Origin: Microbacterium karelineae
Lineage (GTDB): Bacteria > Actinomycetota > Actinomycetes > Actinomycetales > Microbacteriaceae
Length of the DNA: 64,000 bases
Reading direction: 5' to 3'
Assembly: GCF_009745985.1 (NCBI RefSeq)
Contig: NZ_WFIX01000191.1
Span: forward strand, 62,001-126,000
Made by a program: the position numbers and the translations under genes. Positions 1 to 9,706 of this stretch are shown here, piece by piece; the first letter of the stretch is position 1, and each line of letters starts with the position of its first letter. Below the pieces are notes generated by a model. It saw only the letters and a list, made by a program, of their open reading frames with translations. It was not told where the DNA came from and ran no database searches.

Positions 1-403
1 GCTCGGCGGCGATGCGCTTCCACTCGGCCAGCGGATCCCCGTGGTTCAGCAGCGGGCGCTTCGCGCCCTGGATCCGCGAGGCGACCGTGCGCTCCGAGAC
101 CGTGAGGAGCACGACGAGATGGGCGGCGAGATCCGCACGGGTGTCGGGATCCAGAACGGCGCCCCCGCCCAGCGCGACGACCCCGCCGCGGGCGAGAGCG
201 TCGCGCACCGCGGCGCGCTCGATGCGCCGGAACTCGGCCTCGCCGCGCGACGAGAACAGGTCGGCGATGCGCCCGTGCTCCGCGACGATGAGGCTGTCGG
301 TGTCGGTGAACGAGACGGCCAGCCGCTTGGCGACGCGGCGCCCGATGCTGGACTTCCCCGCCCCCATGGGGCCGATGAAGACGACGGAGCGCGGGTCACT
401 CAT
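1..403 (-). CDS. aroK: Shikimate kinase (partial, C-terminus off window)
   Basis: ATP-dependent phosphorylation of shikimate to shikimate 3-phosphate, fifth step of the cytoplasmic shikimate pathway. About 134 N-terminal residues are present of a usual 165-175. Residues 9-17 form the P-loop ([10 protein letters not shown]), followed by the shikimate-binding FTDTDSLI segment, an EAEFRRIE motif and the GGGAVLD loop. The ATG at 401-403 overlaps the end of aroC by 8 nt (ATGAGTGA), so the two are probably translationally coupled. The gene runs past position 1. Confidence 0.93.
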   Translation of the reverse strand, partial: MSDPRSVVFIGPMGAGKSSIGRRVAKRLAVSFTDTDSLIVAEHGRIADLFSSRGEAEFRRIERAAVRDALARGGVVALGGGAVLDPDTRADLAAHLVVLLTVSERTVASRIQGAKRPLLNHGDPLAEWKRIAAE

Positions 404-1604
404 GCGGGATCGAGTGGGGTGCGCTCCGCAGCGTGTCGGGGATCGCCGCGAGGTACGCCTCGAGGTTGCGACGCGTCTCGGCGATCGAGTCGCCGCCGAA
501 CTTCTCGAGGACGACGTCGGCGAGCGTGATCGCGACCATCGCCTCCGCCACGACGCCCGACGCCGGGACCGCGCACACATCGGAGCGCTGGTGGTGCGCG
601 GCTGCGGTCTCGCCCGTGGCGACGTCGATCGTGTCGAGCGCGCGCGGAACGGTCGCGATCGGCTTCATGCCGGCGCGAACGCGCAGCAGGGTGCCGGTCG
701 ACATGCCGCCCTCCGTGCCGCCTGCGCGGTCGGATCCCCGCGCGACGCCGTCGTCGGACGGGTACAGCGCGTCGTGCGCGGCCGAGCCGCGGCGCCGCGT
801 CGTCTCGAAGCCGTCGCCGACCTCGACGCCCTTGATGGCCTGGATGCTCATGAGCGCCTGCGCGAGCTTCCCGTCGAGCCGGCGGTCCCAGTGCACGTGC
901 GATCCGAGCCCCGGCGGCAGGCCGTAGGCGAGCACCTCGACGATGCCGCCGAGCGTGTCGCCCGCCTTGCGCGCGTCGTCGACCTCGTCGACCATGCGCG
1001 CCGAGGTCTCCGCGTCGAAGCAGCGCAGCGGATCCGCGTCGAGCACGGCAACGTCATCGGGCGTCGGCAGCGGGGCGCCCTCCGGCGCGGCGACGGGGCC
1101 GATCGAGAGGGTGTGGCTCACGAGGCGGACGCCGAGCTCGCCGAGGAACTTCCGCGCGACGGCGCCGAGCGCGACGCGCGCGGCGGTCTCGCGGGCGCTC
1201 GCGCGCTCGAGCACGGGGCGGGCCTCGTCGAAGTCGTACTTCTGCATGCCCACGAGGTCGGCGTGGCCCGGCCGGGGACGCGTGAGCGGGGCGCCGCGGC
1301 CGCGCGACTTCTCGCTCAGCTCGGTCGGCTCGGCGCTCATGACCTCGGTCCACTTCGGCCACTCGGTGTTCCCGATGCGCAGCGCGATCGGGCTGCCCAT
1401 CGTGAGCCCGTGGCGGATGCCGCCCGAGAGCGTCAGCTCGTCCTGCTCGAACTTCATGCGCGAGCCGCGGCCGTAGCCGAGCTTGCGGCGCTGCAGGTCG
1501 TCCTGGATGTCCTGAGGAGAGACGGGAACGCCGGAGGGGAGGCCCTCCATGATGGCGACGAGTTCGGGGCCGTGCGATTCACCGGCCGTCAGCACGCGGA
1601 GCAT
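396..1604 (-). CDS. aroC: Chorismate synthase
   Basis: Converts 5-enolpyruvylshikimate 3-phosphate to chorismate using reduced FMN, the last shared step of aromatic biosynthesis. The protein has 402 residues, normal for the actinobacterial enzyme. It opens with [15 protein letters not shown], the conserved N-terminal signature (GESHG), and carries [12 protein letters not shown] and the late [11 protein letters not shown] motif. I chose the ATG at 1602-1604 because the family signature starts there. A -10 box TAGGCT at 1612-1617 lies 7 nt upstream, so the transcript may be leaderless, although GGAGGG also lies next to the ATG. It is followed by aroK with an 8-nt overlap. Confidence 0.97.
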   Translation of the reverse strand: MLRVLTAGESHGPELVAIMEGLPSGVPVSPQDIQDDLQRRKLGYGRGSRMKFEQDELTLSGGIRHGLTMGSPIALRIGNTEWPKWTEVMSAEPTELSEKSRGRGAPLTRPRPGHADLVGMQKYDFDEARPVLERASARETAARVALGAVARKFLGELGVRLVSHTLSIGPVAAPEGAPLPTPDDVAVLDADPLRCFDAETSARMVDEVDDARKAGDTLGGIVEVLAYGLPPGLGSHVHWDRRLDGKLAQALMSIQAIKGVEVGDGFETTRRRGSAAHDALYPSDDGVARGSDRAGGTEGGMSTGTLLRVRAGMKPIATVPRALDTIDVATGETAAAHHQRSDVCAVPASGVVAEAMVAITLADVVLEKFGGDSIAETRRNLEAYLAAIPDTLRSAPHSIPHE

Positions 1605-1673
1605 GCCCTCCAGCCTAGGGCCACGCGGCGCGCCCCACGAACCGGGCGTCACGCGGCGACGCGGGTGGGCGCG

Positions 1674-2489
1674 TCAGATCCGGCCGAGCGCTCCGCGCAT
1701 CGCGTCGATGACGATCGGCTCGTCCGGGAGGGGCGTCGCGGGATCCCCGTGCGCGAAGATGCGCACCTGCAGCACGGCCTGGTGCAGCAGCATCGGGAGC
1801 CCATGGTGGGCCGACCCGCCCCAGACGCCCGCGAGCGCCGATGGCCACGGGCTGTACGCGACGTCGAAGAGCACGCCGCCGCGGGATGCGAGGCGCTCCG
1901 CGACGGCCGGATCCAGGGGTGCGCCGCCCGGGAGCGTCGCGATCGTCAGCTCGACGTCGTCTCCCGCCTCGTCGAGCGCGACCGCGCGCGCCGCGATGCC
2001 GGCCCGCGTTCCGAGCGCGACGAGCTCCGCCGCGCGCTCGGGACGCCGCGCCGCGATCTCGACCCGGGTCGCGTCGAGTTCGCTCAGCGCGACGAGAGCC
2101 GACGTCGCGGTCGCGCCCGCGCCGAGGATCCGCACCGTGCGCGCGCCATCGGCGCCGATCTCGCGCAGCGCCTGGGCGATGCCGCCCACGTCCGTGTTGT
2201 AGGCGCGCAGGCCGCCGCCTGAGAACCACAGCGTGTTGGCGACGCCCGTGAGCTCGGCCCGTCGATCGCGCCAGGCGGCTGCGGCGAAGGCGCGCTCCTT
2301 CAGCGGATACGTCACGGCGAGCCCGCGCACATCCGCCCGCGCGAGCTGGTCCGCGAACCGGTCCTCCGGCACCTCGCGGCGCGTGAAGGACCAGTCGAGG
2401 CCGAGCGCGCGATAGGCGGCCAGGTGCAGGGCGGGCGAACGGCTGTGGCCGATCGGGTCACCCCACACCTCGAGGTGCGCGGCGGGCAT
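1674..2489 (-). CDS. aroE: Shikimate dehydrogenase family protein
   Basis: NADP-dependent reduction of 3-dehydroshikimate to shikimate, placing it in the same pathway as aroK and aroC downstream. The product has 271 residues. The N-terminal substrate domain shows GDPIGHSRSPALH (residues 9-21, with the Ser-Arg-Ser pocket) and a VTYPLKE segment carrying the catalytic lysine. The Rossmann domain has GAGATATSAL near residues 123-132. The usual NVTIPHK is VTYPLKE here, a variant of the actinobacterial branch. The ATG overlaps the stop of mltG by one base (TGATG), which supports this start and coupling. Confidence 0.93.
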   Translation of the reverse strand: MPAAHLEVWGDPIGHSRSPALHLAAYRALGLDWSFTRREVPEDRFADQLARADVRGLAVTYPLKERAFAAAAWRDRRAELTGVANTLWFSGGGLRAYNTDVGGIAQALREIGADGARTVRILGAGATATSALVALSELDATRVEIAARRPERAAELVALGTRAGIAARAVALDEAGDDVELTIATLPGGAPLDPAVAERLASRGGVLFDVAYSPWPSALAGVWGGSAHHGLPMLLHQAVLQVRIFAHGDPATPLPDEPIVIDAMRGALGRI

Positions 2490-4000
2490 CAGCAGCCGGA
2501 GTCCGGATTCGCCCGACACCACGCGGTCCACTCGGCGACGTGCGTCTCGTGCTCGGCATAGGTGTCGCTGAAGACCGTCTCGCCCGTGTCGAGGTTCACC
2601 GTCACGAAGAACTGCCACGAGCCCTCGGCGGGATGCATCGCCGCGTCGATCGCGAGGTCGCCGGGGTTCGAGATCGGGCCGGCCGGGAGCCCCGCGTGCA
2701 CGTAGGTGTTCCAGGGGTTGTCGTCGTTCAGCGCCTCCTCGGAGCTCGACGCCTGCCCCTCGTGCATCTCGCCGTAGCCGTACTGCGCCGTCGAGTCCAT
2801 CTGCAGCAGGCCGCCGGTCTCCGAGATCGACTCGTCGAGGCGGTTCGCGATGACGGCGGACACGCGGTAGAAGTCGTCCTCGTACCGCGCCTCGCGCTGG
2901 ATGATCGACGCGATCGTGAGGACCCGCTGGGCCTGCGCGTCCGGCACACCGGCCGCGTCGAGCGACTCGCGCGTGCGCTCTACCATCTGCGCGATCGCCG
3001 CGCGGGGCGCCGTTCCGGGTTCGAACTGATAGCTCGCGGGGAAGAGCCAGCCCTCGAGGCTGTCGGCGTCGACGCCGTATTCGGAGGGATCCTCCAGCGC
3101 GGCGTCGACGAAGGCCTCGTCGACGTCGAGGCCCACCGCGATGCGCGGTGCGATCTGCTCGAGCGTGAAGCCCTCGGGGTACGCGACGGCGTCCTCGAGC
3201 TTGCTCTCCGGATCCTCGAGCGCCTCGAGCGCGGCCTTCGCCGTCATCTTCTGCTGGAGCTGGTACGTGCCTGGCATGAACTCGGGGTCGACCTGCGCGG
3301 CGACGAGCATGTCGTAGAAGACCGACTCCGTGAGGGTGACGTCGGCCTCGTGCAGCGCCTGCGAGACCTCCCAGCCCGTGTCACCCGCCGTGATCGTGAT
3401 GGTGGCCTCGCCCGTCGCGAGGCCAGCCTCGTAGTCGGTCGGCGTCGGCTCGATGCCGAAGAGGCTGATGCCGAAGCGATCGGCGAGATCCTGCCCATAT
3501 GTGTTCACGGCCCAGACCCCGGCGCCGACGATGCCGCCTACGATCACGAGCACGATGATGAGGGCGGCCAGGCAGCCGCCGCCCCGACGCTTCCGCTTCT
3601 TCGGCGCGTGGTGGTCGTCGTCGTGATGCCCCTCGAGGAGGTCGTGCAGCGTGGCGTCCGTGGACGCGGCGGACGCGGGCGCGGCACCGAGGGAATCGCC
3701 GCGGGTCGGCGCGCCGCGACGCTCGTCGCGCGCCGATGCCGTCGGCGACGCGCCCACCGGATCCGCCTGCGCGGCGGGGGCGCTCGGCGCGGCGCCGTCG
3801 CGCGGGACGTCGGCGCCGCCCGCGATCGCCTCGTCATGCCCCCGCGCCTCGGCGCCACCGCGCTCCGGGGAGCTCTGCGTCTCCGCGGGCGCCGCGCTCG
3901 GCGCCTCCTGCTGCGCCTCAGCGGTCGCCTGTCGCGCACGCAGATCGCGCATCTCGCGCCGCGTCAGCGGCCTGCCCTGGGGGGAATCGGGCTGGGTCAT
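2489..4000 (-). CDS. mltG: Endolytic murein transglycosylase MltG (YceG-like)
   Basis: Membrane-anchored lytic transglycosylase that cuts nascent glycan strands and is thought to terminate their elongation. The protein has 503 residues. Residues 1-140 are a cytoplasmic Ala/Pro-rich extension ending in a His-Asp cluster (EGHHDDDHHAP) and a basic patch (KKRKRR). One membrane helix follows at about 143-167, then the extracellular LysM-like and YceG catalytic parts with IIQREARYEDD (catalytic Glu in QREA) and the later NTYVHAGLPAGPISNPG motif. The start is the ATG before TQPDSPQG. The gene sits between ruvX and aroE, a common actinobacterial order. Confidence 0.95.
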   Translation of the reverse strand: MTQPDSPQGRPLTRREMRDLRARQATAEAQQEAPSAAPAETQSSPERGGAEARGHDEAIAGGADVPRDGAAPSAPAAQADPVGASPTASARDERRGAPTRGDSLGAAPASAASTDATLHDLLEGHHDDDHHAPKKRKRRGGGCLAALIIVLVIVGGIVGAGVWAVNTYGQDLADRFGISLFGIEPTPTDYEAGLATGEATITITAGDTGWEVSQALHEADVTLTESVFYDMLVAAQVDPEFMPGTYQLQQKMTAKAALEALEDPESKLEDAVAYPEGFTLEQIAPRIAVGLDVDEAFVDAALEDPSEYGVDADSLEGWLFPASYQFEPGTAPRAAIAQMVERTRESLDAAGVPDAQAQRVLTIASIIQREARYEDDFYRVSAVIANRLDESISETGGLLQMDSTAQYGYGEMHEGQASSSEEALNDDNPWNTYVHAGLPAGPISNPGDLAIDAAMHPAEGSWQFFVTVNLDTGETVFSDTYAEHETHVAEWTAWCRANPDSGC

Positions 4001-4010
4001 ATCGGTCCGT

Positions 4011-4481
4011 TCACTCCTCGGCGCGCACGAGCACCTCACCCGGTGCCCGGCCGGTGCGCTTCTCGGTGTCGATGGCGTGCTGCAGGAAGACGACCGCCGC
4101 GACCTGGTCGACGATACCGCGGGACTTCTTCTGCGAGCGGCCGGACTGGCGGAGAGCCGTGTGCGCGCTCACCGTGCTCAGCCGCTCGTCGACGAGGCGC
4201 ACCTGAACGGCGGGGAGGGCGTCGCGCAGCAGCGCGGCGAACTCCCGCGCATCTGCCGTCGACGGCGTGTCCTCGCCGCGCATGTTGAGCGGGAGGCCGA
4301 CGACGATCTCGATCGGCCCGTGCTCGGCCGCGATCTCCACGAGACGCGCGATCGACCGTTCGTCACGCGGCACGGTCTCGACCGGTACCGCGAGCATCCC
4401 GTCAGGGTCGCAGCGCGCCACGCCGACGCGCGCCTTCCCGACGTCGACTCCCAGCCGCACGCCTCGACGGAACCCGGTCAT
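4011..4481 (-). CDS. ruvX: Holliday junction resolvase-like RuvX / YqgF
   Basis: RNase H-fold nuclease family linked to pre-16S rRNA 5' end maturation and historically called a putative Holliday junction resolvase. The protein has 156 residues. The first acidic motif is in LGVDVGKARVGVA (residues 10-22), then IVVGLPLNM, and near the end VDERLSTVSA and GIVDQVAAVVFLQ, which carry the remaining acidic residues. The ATG overlaps the alaS stop by 4 nt (ATGA). The alaS-ruvX-mltG order is conserved across many bacteria. Confidence 0.94.
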   Translation of the reverse strand: MTGFRRGVRLGVDVGKARVGVARCDPDGMLAVPVETVPRDERSIARLVEIAAEHGPIEIVVGLPLNMRGEDTPSTADAREFAALLRDALPAVQVRLVDERLSTVSAHTALRQSGRSQKKSRGIVDQVAAVVFLQHAIDTEKRTGRAPGEVLVRAEE

Positions 4482-7147
4482 CGTGAAGGCAGCGCCTCCA
4501 CCGCCGCGCGGACGGCATCGAGCGCCGCCGGGATCGCCGACGCATCGGAACCGCCGCCCTGCGCGAGATCGGGCTTGCCGCCGCCCCCACCGCCGAGCGC
4601 CTGGGAGGCGACCTTGACGAGGTCGCCCGCCCTCGCGCCCTGCTCGCGGGCGCGATCGGTCGTCCCGATCACGACGACAGGTCGATCCTTCGCCACGCCT
4701 GCGAGGGCGACGATCGCCGGCTCACCGGCGAGGCGCTCGCGCACCTGGGTGACGAGAGCGCGCACGTCGTCGGCGGATCCGACCTCGCCGACGTTCTCGG
4801 CGACGAGGACGACGCGTCCCGCCGGTGCGGCGCTCGCGGCGATCTCAGGTACGCGCAGCTGCAGCTGCTGCGCCTCGAACTGCGCGATGCGCTTCTCCGC
4901 CTGCTTGAGGTTCGCCGACAGCTCGGCGATCCGGTCCGCCAGCTTGTCGCGCGGTGTCCTGAGCGCGCTCGTGAGCTCGCTCACCAGGGCGCGTTCGGCG
5001 GTCAGCTCGCGGAGGGCGTCCTGTCCGACGAGCGCCTCGACCCGGCGGTTCGAGGCGCCGACCGACGACTCGCCCGTGAGCGAGATGAGGCCGATCTCGG
5101 CCGACGAGCGCACGTGGGTGCCGCCGCAGAGCTCGCGCGACCACGGTCCGCCGATGTCGACCATGCGCACGCGATCGCCGTACTTCTCACCGAACAGCGC
5201 CGTCGCGCCGGCCGCCTTCGCATCGTCGAGGCTGGTCACCCGCGTCGTCACCTCGAGGTTGTCGTGCACGGCGCGGTTCGCGATCTCCTCGATCTCGGTC
5301 CTCGTCTCCGCGGACAGCGCCTGGCCCCAGGCGAAGTCGAAGCGGAGATAGCCCGCGCGGTTGAGGGATCCGGCCTGTCGGGCGCCGGTGCCGAGGGTGT
5401 CGCGGAGGGCCGCGTGCACGAGGTGCGTCGCCGAGTGCGCCTGCTGCGCGCGACGGCGGTTCGCCTCGTCGACGACCGTCGTCGCCGGGTCGCCCACGCC
5501 GACCTCCCCCGAGGTCACGAGCACCGTGTGGCTGACGAGGCCAGGGACCGGGCGCTGCACGTCGATGACGTCGAGCTCGAAGCCGCTGCCGACGATCGTG
5601 CCCTTGTCGGCGACCTGGCCGCCGGACTCGGCGTAGAGCGCCGTCTCCGCGAGGATCACCTCCGCGGTCTGGCCGGTCAGGGCGCGATCCGCGGGGGCGC
5701 CGTCCACGAGCAGGCCGAGGACCCGCGTCTCCGTGACGAGGTCGTCGTAGCCCGTGAAGGCCGTCTCGCCCTGCGCCCGGAACTCGCGGTACACCCCGAC
5801 ATCGGCGATCGCCCGCTTGCGCGATCGCGCGTCCTCCTTCGCCCGCTCGCGCTGTGCGCGCATCAGCGCGTCGAAGGCATCGCGGTCGACGCCGATCCCC
5901 GCCTCGTCGGCGATCTCGAGCGTCAGGTCGATCGGGAAGCCGTACGTGTCGTGCAGGAGGAACGCCTTGTCACCGTCGAGCGCGGCGCGCCCCTCCTTCT
6001 TCGCCGCGTCCACTGCGGTGTCGAGGATCGTGGATCCCGCGCTCAGCGTGCGCAGGAACGTCTCCTCCTCCGCGAAGGCGTAGTCGGAGATGCGCGTCCA
6101 GTCCGTCTCGAGCTCGGGGTACGTGGCCTTCATCGCGTCGCGCGATGCCGCGAACAGCTCGGGGAACGTCGCCTCGCCGACGCCCAGCAGGCGCATCGAG
6201 CGCACCGTGCGGCGCATGAGGCGGCGCAGGATGTAGCCGCGCCCCTCGTTCGACGGCGTCACGCCGTCGCTCAGGAGCATGAGCGAGCTGCGCACGTGGT
6301 CGGCGATGACGCGGAAGCGCACGTCGTCGCCGTGGTCGGCGCCGTAGCGGCGCCCGCTCAGCTCGCTTGCGCGGTCGAGCACGGGACGGACCTGATCCGT
6401 CTCATACATGTTCTCGACGCCCTGCTTCAGGAACGCGACGCGCTCGAGACCCATGCCCGTGTCGATGTTCTTCTGCGGCAGGTCGCCGACGATGTCGAAC
6501 TCGGTCTTGCTGCGCACGTTGTCGATCGCGTACTGCATGAACACGAGGTTCCAGATCTCGAGGAACCGGTCATCGTCCACGGCGGGGCCGCCGTCGCGCC
6601 CGTATGCGGGGCCGCGATCGAAGTAGATCTCCGAGCAGGGGCCCGCGGGGCCCGGCTGCCCCGTCGTCCAGTAGTTGTCCTCGCGGCCCATGCGCTGGAT
6701 GCGGCCCGCGGGGACGCCGGCGACCTTCCGCCACAGCTGCTCGGCCTCGTCGTCGTCCTCGTAGACCGTGACCCAGAGGTCCTTCTCGTCGAAGCCGAGG
6801 CCGCCGTCGGACTCGCTCGACGTGAGCAGCTCCCACGCGTACGAGATGGCGCCTTCCTTGAAGTAGTCGCCGAACGACCAGTTGCCCATCATCTGGAAGA
6901 AGGTGCCGTGGCGCGCCGTCCGGCCGACCTCCTCGATGTCGTTCGTCCGGATGCACTTCTGGATGTCGGCGGCGCTCGCGTACGGCGCGGGCACGACGCC
7001 CGTGAGATACGGGATGAACGGCACCATCCCGGCGATCGTGAACATGATCGACGGGTCGTCGCTGACGAGCGACGCCGACGGCACGATCGTGTGATCCTTC
7101 GAACGGAAGAAGTCGAGGTAGCGGGTGGCGATCTCCGCGGTCTTCAT
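4478..7147 (-). CDS. alaS: Alanine--tRNA ligase
   Basis: Charges tRNA-Ala and edits mischarged Ser and Gly. The protein has 889 residues, full length. The class II catalytic core lies at about residues 1-420, with motif 1 around the RSKDHTIVPSASL region and FQMMGNWSFGDYFKEGA. The editing domain has HSATHLVHAALR (zinc/editing HxxxH) and CGGTHV. The C-Ala domain ends in a Gly-rich stretch (GGGGGGKPDLAQGGG), as is usual. It is the first large gene of a run continuing into ruvX, mltG and aroE. Confidence 0.98.
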   Translation of the reverse strand: MKTAEIATRYLDFFRSKDHTIVPSASLVSDDPSIMFTIAGMVPFIPYLTGVVPAPYASAADIQKCIRTNDIEEVGRTARHGTFFQMMGNWSFGDYFKEGAISYAWELLTSSESDGGLGFDEKDLWVTVYEDDDEAEQLWRKVAGVPAGRIQRMGREDNYWTTGQPGPAGPCSEIYFDRGPAYGRDGGPAVDDDRFLEIWNLVFMQYAIDNVRSKTEFDIVGDLPQKNIDTGMGLERVAFLKQGVENMYETDQVRPVLDRASELSGRRYGADHGDDVRFRVIADHVRSSLMLLSDGVTPSNEGRGYILRRLMRRTVRSMRLLGVGEATFPELFAASRDAMKATYPELETDWTRISDYAFAEEETFLRTLSAGSTILDTAVDAAKKEGRAALDGDKAFLLHDTYGFPIDLTLEIADEAGIGVDRDAFDALMRAQRERAKEDARSRKRAIADVGVYREFRAQGETAFTGYDDLVTETRVLGLLVDGAPADRALTGQTAEVILAETALYAESGGQVADKGTIVGSGFELDVIDVQRPVPGLVSHTVLVTSGEVGVGDPATTVVDEANRRRAQQAHSATHLVHAALRDTLGTGARQAGSLNRAGYLRFDFAWGQALSAETRTEIEEIANRAVHDNLEVTTRVTSLDDAKAAGATALFGEKYGDRVRMVDIGGPWSRELCGGTHVRSSAEIGLISLTGESSVGASNRRVEALVGQDALRELTAERALVSELTSALRTPRDKLADRIAELSANLKQAEKRIAQFEAQQLQLRVPEIAASAAPAGRVVLVAENVGEVGSADDVRALVTQVRERLAGEPAIVALAGVAKDRPVVVIGTTDRAREQGARAGDLVKVASQALGGGGGGKPDLAQGGGSDASAIPAALDAVRAAVEALPSR

Positions 7148-7230
7148 GTGAGGGAGTGTGTCCTTGGCAGTAGCGTGCGGAGGCGCCCCGCCATGCGCGG
7201 CGCCTGTCGAGGTGTGCGGCGTGAGGGCCG

Positions 7231-7410
7231 TCAGCCCGCGTTCTCGCGGGCGACCTCGGCGTGATAGGCCTCGGTCAGGGTGTCCGTGAAGCCGCTGATG
7301 CGTGCGTCGATCGAGGCGAGCAGCTCATTGCCGCGGGGATCCTTGGTCATGAAGTGCGCGGCCACGAAGCCGCCCACGATGCCGAGCAGGAACCACAGCA
7401 CGTTCTTCAT
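7231..7410 (-). CDS. Small single-pass membrane protein, unknown function
   Basis: A 59-residue protein. MKNVLWFLLGIVGGFVAAHFM (shown up to residue 20: MKNVLWFLLGIVGGFVAAHF) is one hydrophobic helix at residues 3-19, followed by a polar, probably amphipathic tail with NELLASIDARISGF. The gene lies on the same strand between rpsD and alaS, 83 bp upstream of alaS. Small membrane proteins of this type are common upstream of alaS in Microbacteriaceae, but I know of no assigned role. GGAGATGAC just upstream of the ATG gives a ribosome binding site. Coding is supported by strong GC bias at third positions and a clean start and stop. Confidence 0.75.
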   Translation of the reverse strand: MKNVLWFLLGIVGGFVAAHFMTKDPRGNELLASIDARISGFTDTLTEAYHAEVARENAG

Positions 7411-7484
7411 GTCATCTCCACGGTGTCGCTCATCGTCACGGGCGGTCGTTCCATCCTAGGCGCTTCCGGATCCGGATACGCGAA

Positions 7485-7514
7485 GGGCGCCGCGGACCGA
7501 AGTCCGCGGCGCCC
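7485..7514 (-). terminator. rpsD terminator hairpin
   Basis: Perfect 13-bp stem (GGGCGCCGCGGAC with its complement) closed by a UUCG tetraloop when read on the minus strand. It lies 15 bp beyond the rpsD stop. There is little U-tract, as usual in high-GC actinobacteria. Confidence 0.85.
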
Positions 7515-7529
7515 CGTGTCGCTGAGGGA

Positions 7530-8159
7530 TCAGCGAGCGGCGTAGTACTCGACCACGAGCTGGACCTCGCACTGCACGGGCACCTCGGCGCGCTTGGGGC
7601 GCGCGACGAGCTTGGCCTGCAGCTTGTCGAGGGAGACCTCGAGGTAGCCCGGGACGGGGGGCAGCACGTCGGCGTGCCCACCGGCGGCGGCGACCTGGAA
7701 GGGCTCGAGGCCCTCGCTCTTGGCCTTGACCTCGATCGTCTGGCCCGGCTTCACGCGGAACGACGGGCGGTCGACGATCTTGCCGTCGACGAGGATGTGG
7801 CGGTGCACGACGAACTGGCGCGACTGTGCCGTCGTCCGGGCGAAGCCCGCGCGCAGCACGAGCGCGTCGAGGCGCATCTCGAGCAGCTCGACGAGGTTCT
7901 CACCCGTCAGGCCGTCGGTGCGGTTGGCCTCGTTGAACGCGATGCGCAGCTGCTTCTCGCGGATGCCGTACTGCTCGCGCAGACGCTGCTTCTCGCGCAG
8001 ACGGACGGCGTAGTCGCTGTCCTGCTTGCGCTTGGTGCGGCCGTGCTGGCCGGGGCCGTACGGGCGCTTCTCGAGGTAGCGCGCGGCCTTCGGCGTCAGC
8101 GCGATGCCGAGAGCGCGGGACAGGCGGACCTTGCGGCGGTCCTGTGCCTTGGTGACCAT
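7530..8159 (-). CDS. rpsD: 30S ribosomal protein S4
   Basis: Primary 16S rRNA-binding protein of the small subunit. The protein has 209 residues. It has the S4 N-terminal domain (RALGIALTPKAARYLEKRPYGPG) and the S4 RNA-binding domain with RLDALVLRAGFARTTAQSRQFV and the HILVDGKIVDRPSFRV turn. It belongs to the zinc-free S4 form: the N-terminus lacks the four cysteines. It is a stand-alone gene here, outside the rpsM-rpsK-rpoA operon, with its own long leader and terminator. Ribosome binding site GAAAGGAC precedes the ATG. Confidence 0.98.
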   Translation of the reverse strand: MVTKAQDRRKVRLSRALGIALTPKAARYLEKRPYGPGQHGRTKRKQDSDYAVRLREKQRLREQYGIREKQLRIAFNEANRTDGLTGENLVELLEMRLDALVLRAGFARTTAQSRQFVVHRHILVDGKIVDRPSFRVKPGQTIEVKAKSEGLEPFQVAAAGGHADVLPPVPGYLEVSLDKLQAKLVARPKRAEVPVQCEVQLVVEYYAAR

Positions 8160-8294
8160 GGTGTCCTTTCACGTGCCGCGATGACGCGGCTTCACGGGCG
8201 TACATTCCGCCTTCTTCCCGTTCGCGGGCGTACGCCGAACTGCCCGCGGGAATCGTGAAGGGGATGTGCTCGGACTTCGAGCCGGTCAATCTTA
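8160..8294 (-). promoter_or_regulatory. rpsD promoter and structured 5' leader
   Basis: An extended -10 element TGnTAAGAT lies at 8289-8297 on the minus strand, about 130 bp before the rpsD ATG. The leader contains a 6-bp GC hairpin with a four-base loop at 8175-8190 (GCCGCG/CGCGGC), immediately upstream of the GAAAGG ribosome binding site, and two copies of GTACGCCCG. The length and the hairpin next to the ribosome binding site fit autogenous control by S4. That is inference. Confidence 0.5.
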
Positions 8295-8317
8295 GCAGAC
8301 GGCGCCCGCGCGGCCTC

Positions 8318-9646
8318 TCAGCCCTCGAGGATCCGGCGGATCCTCTCGAGTCGCTCGCTGACCTCGCGCTCTCCGCCGTGCGTCGTCGGCTCGTAGTAGC
8401 GCACGCCGCGCAGCTCATCCGGCAGGTGCTGCTGTGCGAGGACGCCGCGGGGGTCGTCGTGCGGGAACCGATAGCCCCTGCCGTGGCCGAGGCGCTTCGC
8501 CCCGGCGTAGTGCGCGTCGCGCAGGTGCAGCGGCACCGGGCCCATACGGCCGGCCCGCACGTCGGCCAGCGCCCCGTCGATCGCGTTGATCACCGCGCCC
8601 GACTTGGGGGCGGTCGCGAGGTAGATCGTCGCCTCGGCGAGCGGGATCCGCGCCTCCGGCATCCCGATCAGCTGCACCGTTTCGGCCGCCGCGACCGCGA
8701 TCTGCAGCGCGCGCGGATCCGCCATGCCGATGTCCTCCGCCGCGTGCACCATGAGCCGCCTCGCGATGAATCGCGGGTCCTCCCCCGCCTCGATCATGCG
8801 GGCGAGGTAGTGGATCGCGGCATCGGGGTCGGATCCGCGGATCGACTTGATGAAGGCGCTGATCACGTCGTAGTGCTCATCGCCCTGGCGGTCGTAGCGC
8901 AGGAGGGCGCGGTCCACGGCCTGCGAGACGCGATCCGGCGTCACGACGGGCGTCTCGTCGGCGTCGCGCTCCGAGACCGCCACCCCCGCCGCCGCCTCGA
9001 GCGCGGTGAGCGCGCGACGCGCATCCCCCGAGGAGAGGGCGATGATCGCCTCTCGCGCCTCCGGTTCGACCGCGACCGCGCCGTCGAGTCCGCGCGCATC
9101 CGAGACCGCCCTGTCGACGAGCAGGCCGAGGTCGTCGTCCGTGAGCGGCTTCAGCGTGAGCAGCAGCGACCGCGACAGGAGGGGCGAGATCACCGAGAAC
9201 GACGGATTCTCCGTCGTCGCCGCGATGAGGATGACCCAGCCGTTCTCCACCCCGGGCAGCAGCGCGTCCTGCTGTGCCTTGGTGAACCGGTGGATCTCGT
9301 CGAGGAACAGGATCGTCGACTGCCCATAGAGGTCGCGCTGATCGAGCGCCTGCTTCATCACCTCGCGCACGTCCTTGACGCCGGCCGTGATGGCGGAGAG
9401 CTCGACGAATCGGCGCCCGGACGAGCGAGCGATCGCCTGGGCCAGCGTCGTCTTCCCCGTGCCGGGAGGACCCCACAGGATCACCGAGACCGTGCCCGGC
9501 TTCGTGGCGTCGGGGTCCGCGAGCGCCACGATGGGCGAGCCCGCGCCGAGCAGGTGCCGTTGGCCGGCGACCTCGTCGAGCGAGTTCGGCCGCATCCGCA
9601 CCGCCAGCGGCGTCTGCCCCTGGAAGAGAGCGCCGGAGGAAGTCAT
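8318..9646 (-). CDS. rarA: Replication-associated recombination protein A (RarA/MgsA-like AAA+ ATPase)
   Basis: AAA+ ATPase related to clamp loaders that acts at stalled replication forks. The protein has 442 residues. Walker A is [11 protein letters not shown] near residues 57-67 and Walker B is [10 protein letters not shown]. Sensor 1 lies in [14 protein letters not shown] and the arginine finger in SPLLSRS. The C-terminal tetramerisation domain follows, with [11 protein letters not shown] and GYRFPHDDP. The start is the ATG at 9644-9646. A TAnnnT box (TACCGT) ends 7 nt before it, so the message is probably leaderless. Confidence 0.95.
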   Translation of the reverse strand: MTSSGALFQGQTPLAVRMRPNSLDEVAGQRHLLGAGSPIVALADPDATKPGTVSVILWGPPGTGKTTLAQAIARSSGRRFVELSAITAGVKDVREVMKQALDQRDLYGQSTILFLDEIHRFTKAQQDALLPGVENGWVILIAATTENPSFSVISPLLSRSLLLTLKPLTDDDLGLLVDRAVSDARGLDGAVAVEPEAREAIIALSSGDARRALTALEAAAGVAVSERDADETPVVTPDRVSQAVDRALLRYDRQGDEHYDVISAFIKSIRGSDPDAAIHYLARMIEAGEDPRFIARRLMVHAAEDIGMADPRALQIAVAAAETVQLIGMPEARIPLAEATIYLATAPKSGAVINAIDGALADVRAGRMGPVPLHLRDAHYAGAKRLGHGRGYRFPHDDPRGVLAQQHLPDELRGVRYYEPTTHGGEREVSERLERIRRILEG

Positions 9647-9706
9647 CGCCTCCACGGTAGGCCATGCCGCGCCGGTTCCCGGCTGGCGGTGCCCGTCCGC
9701 CTCGCG

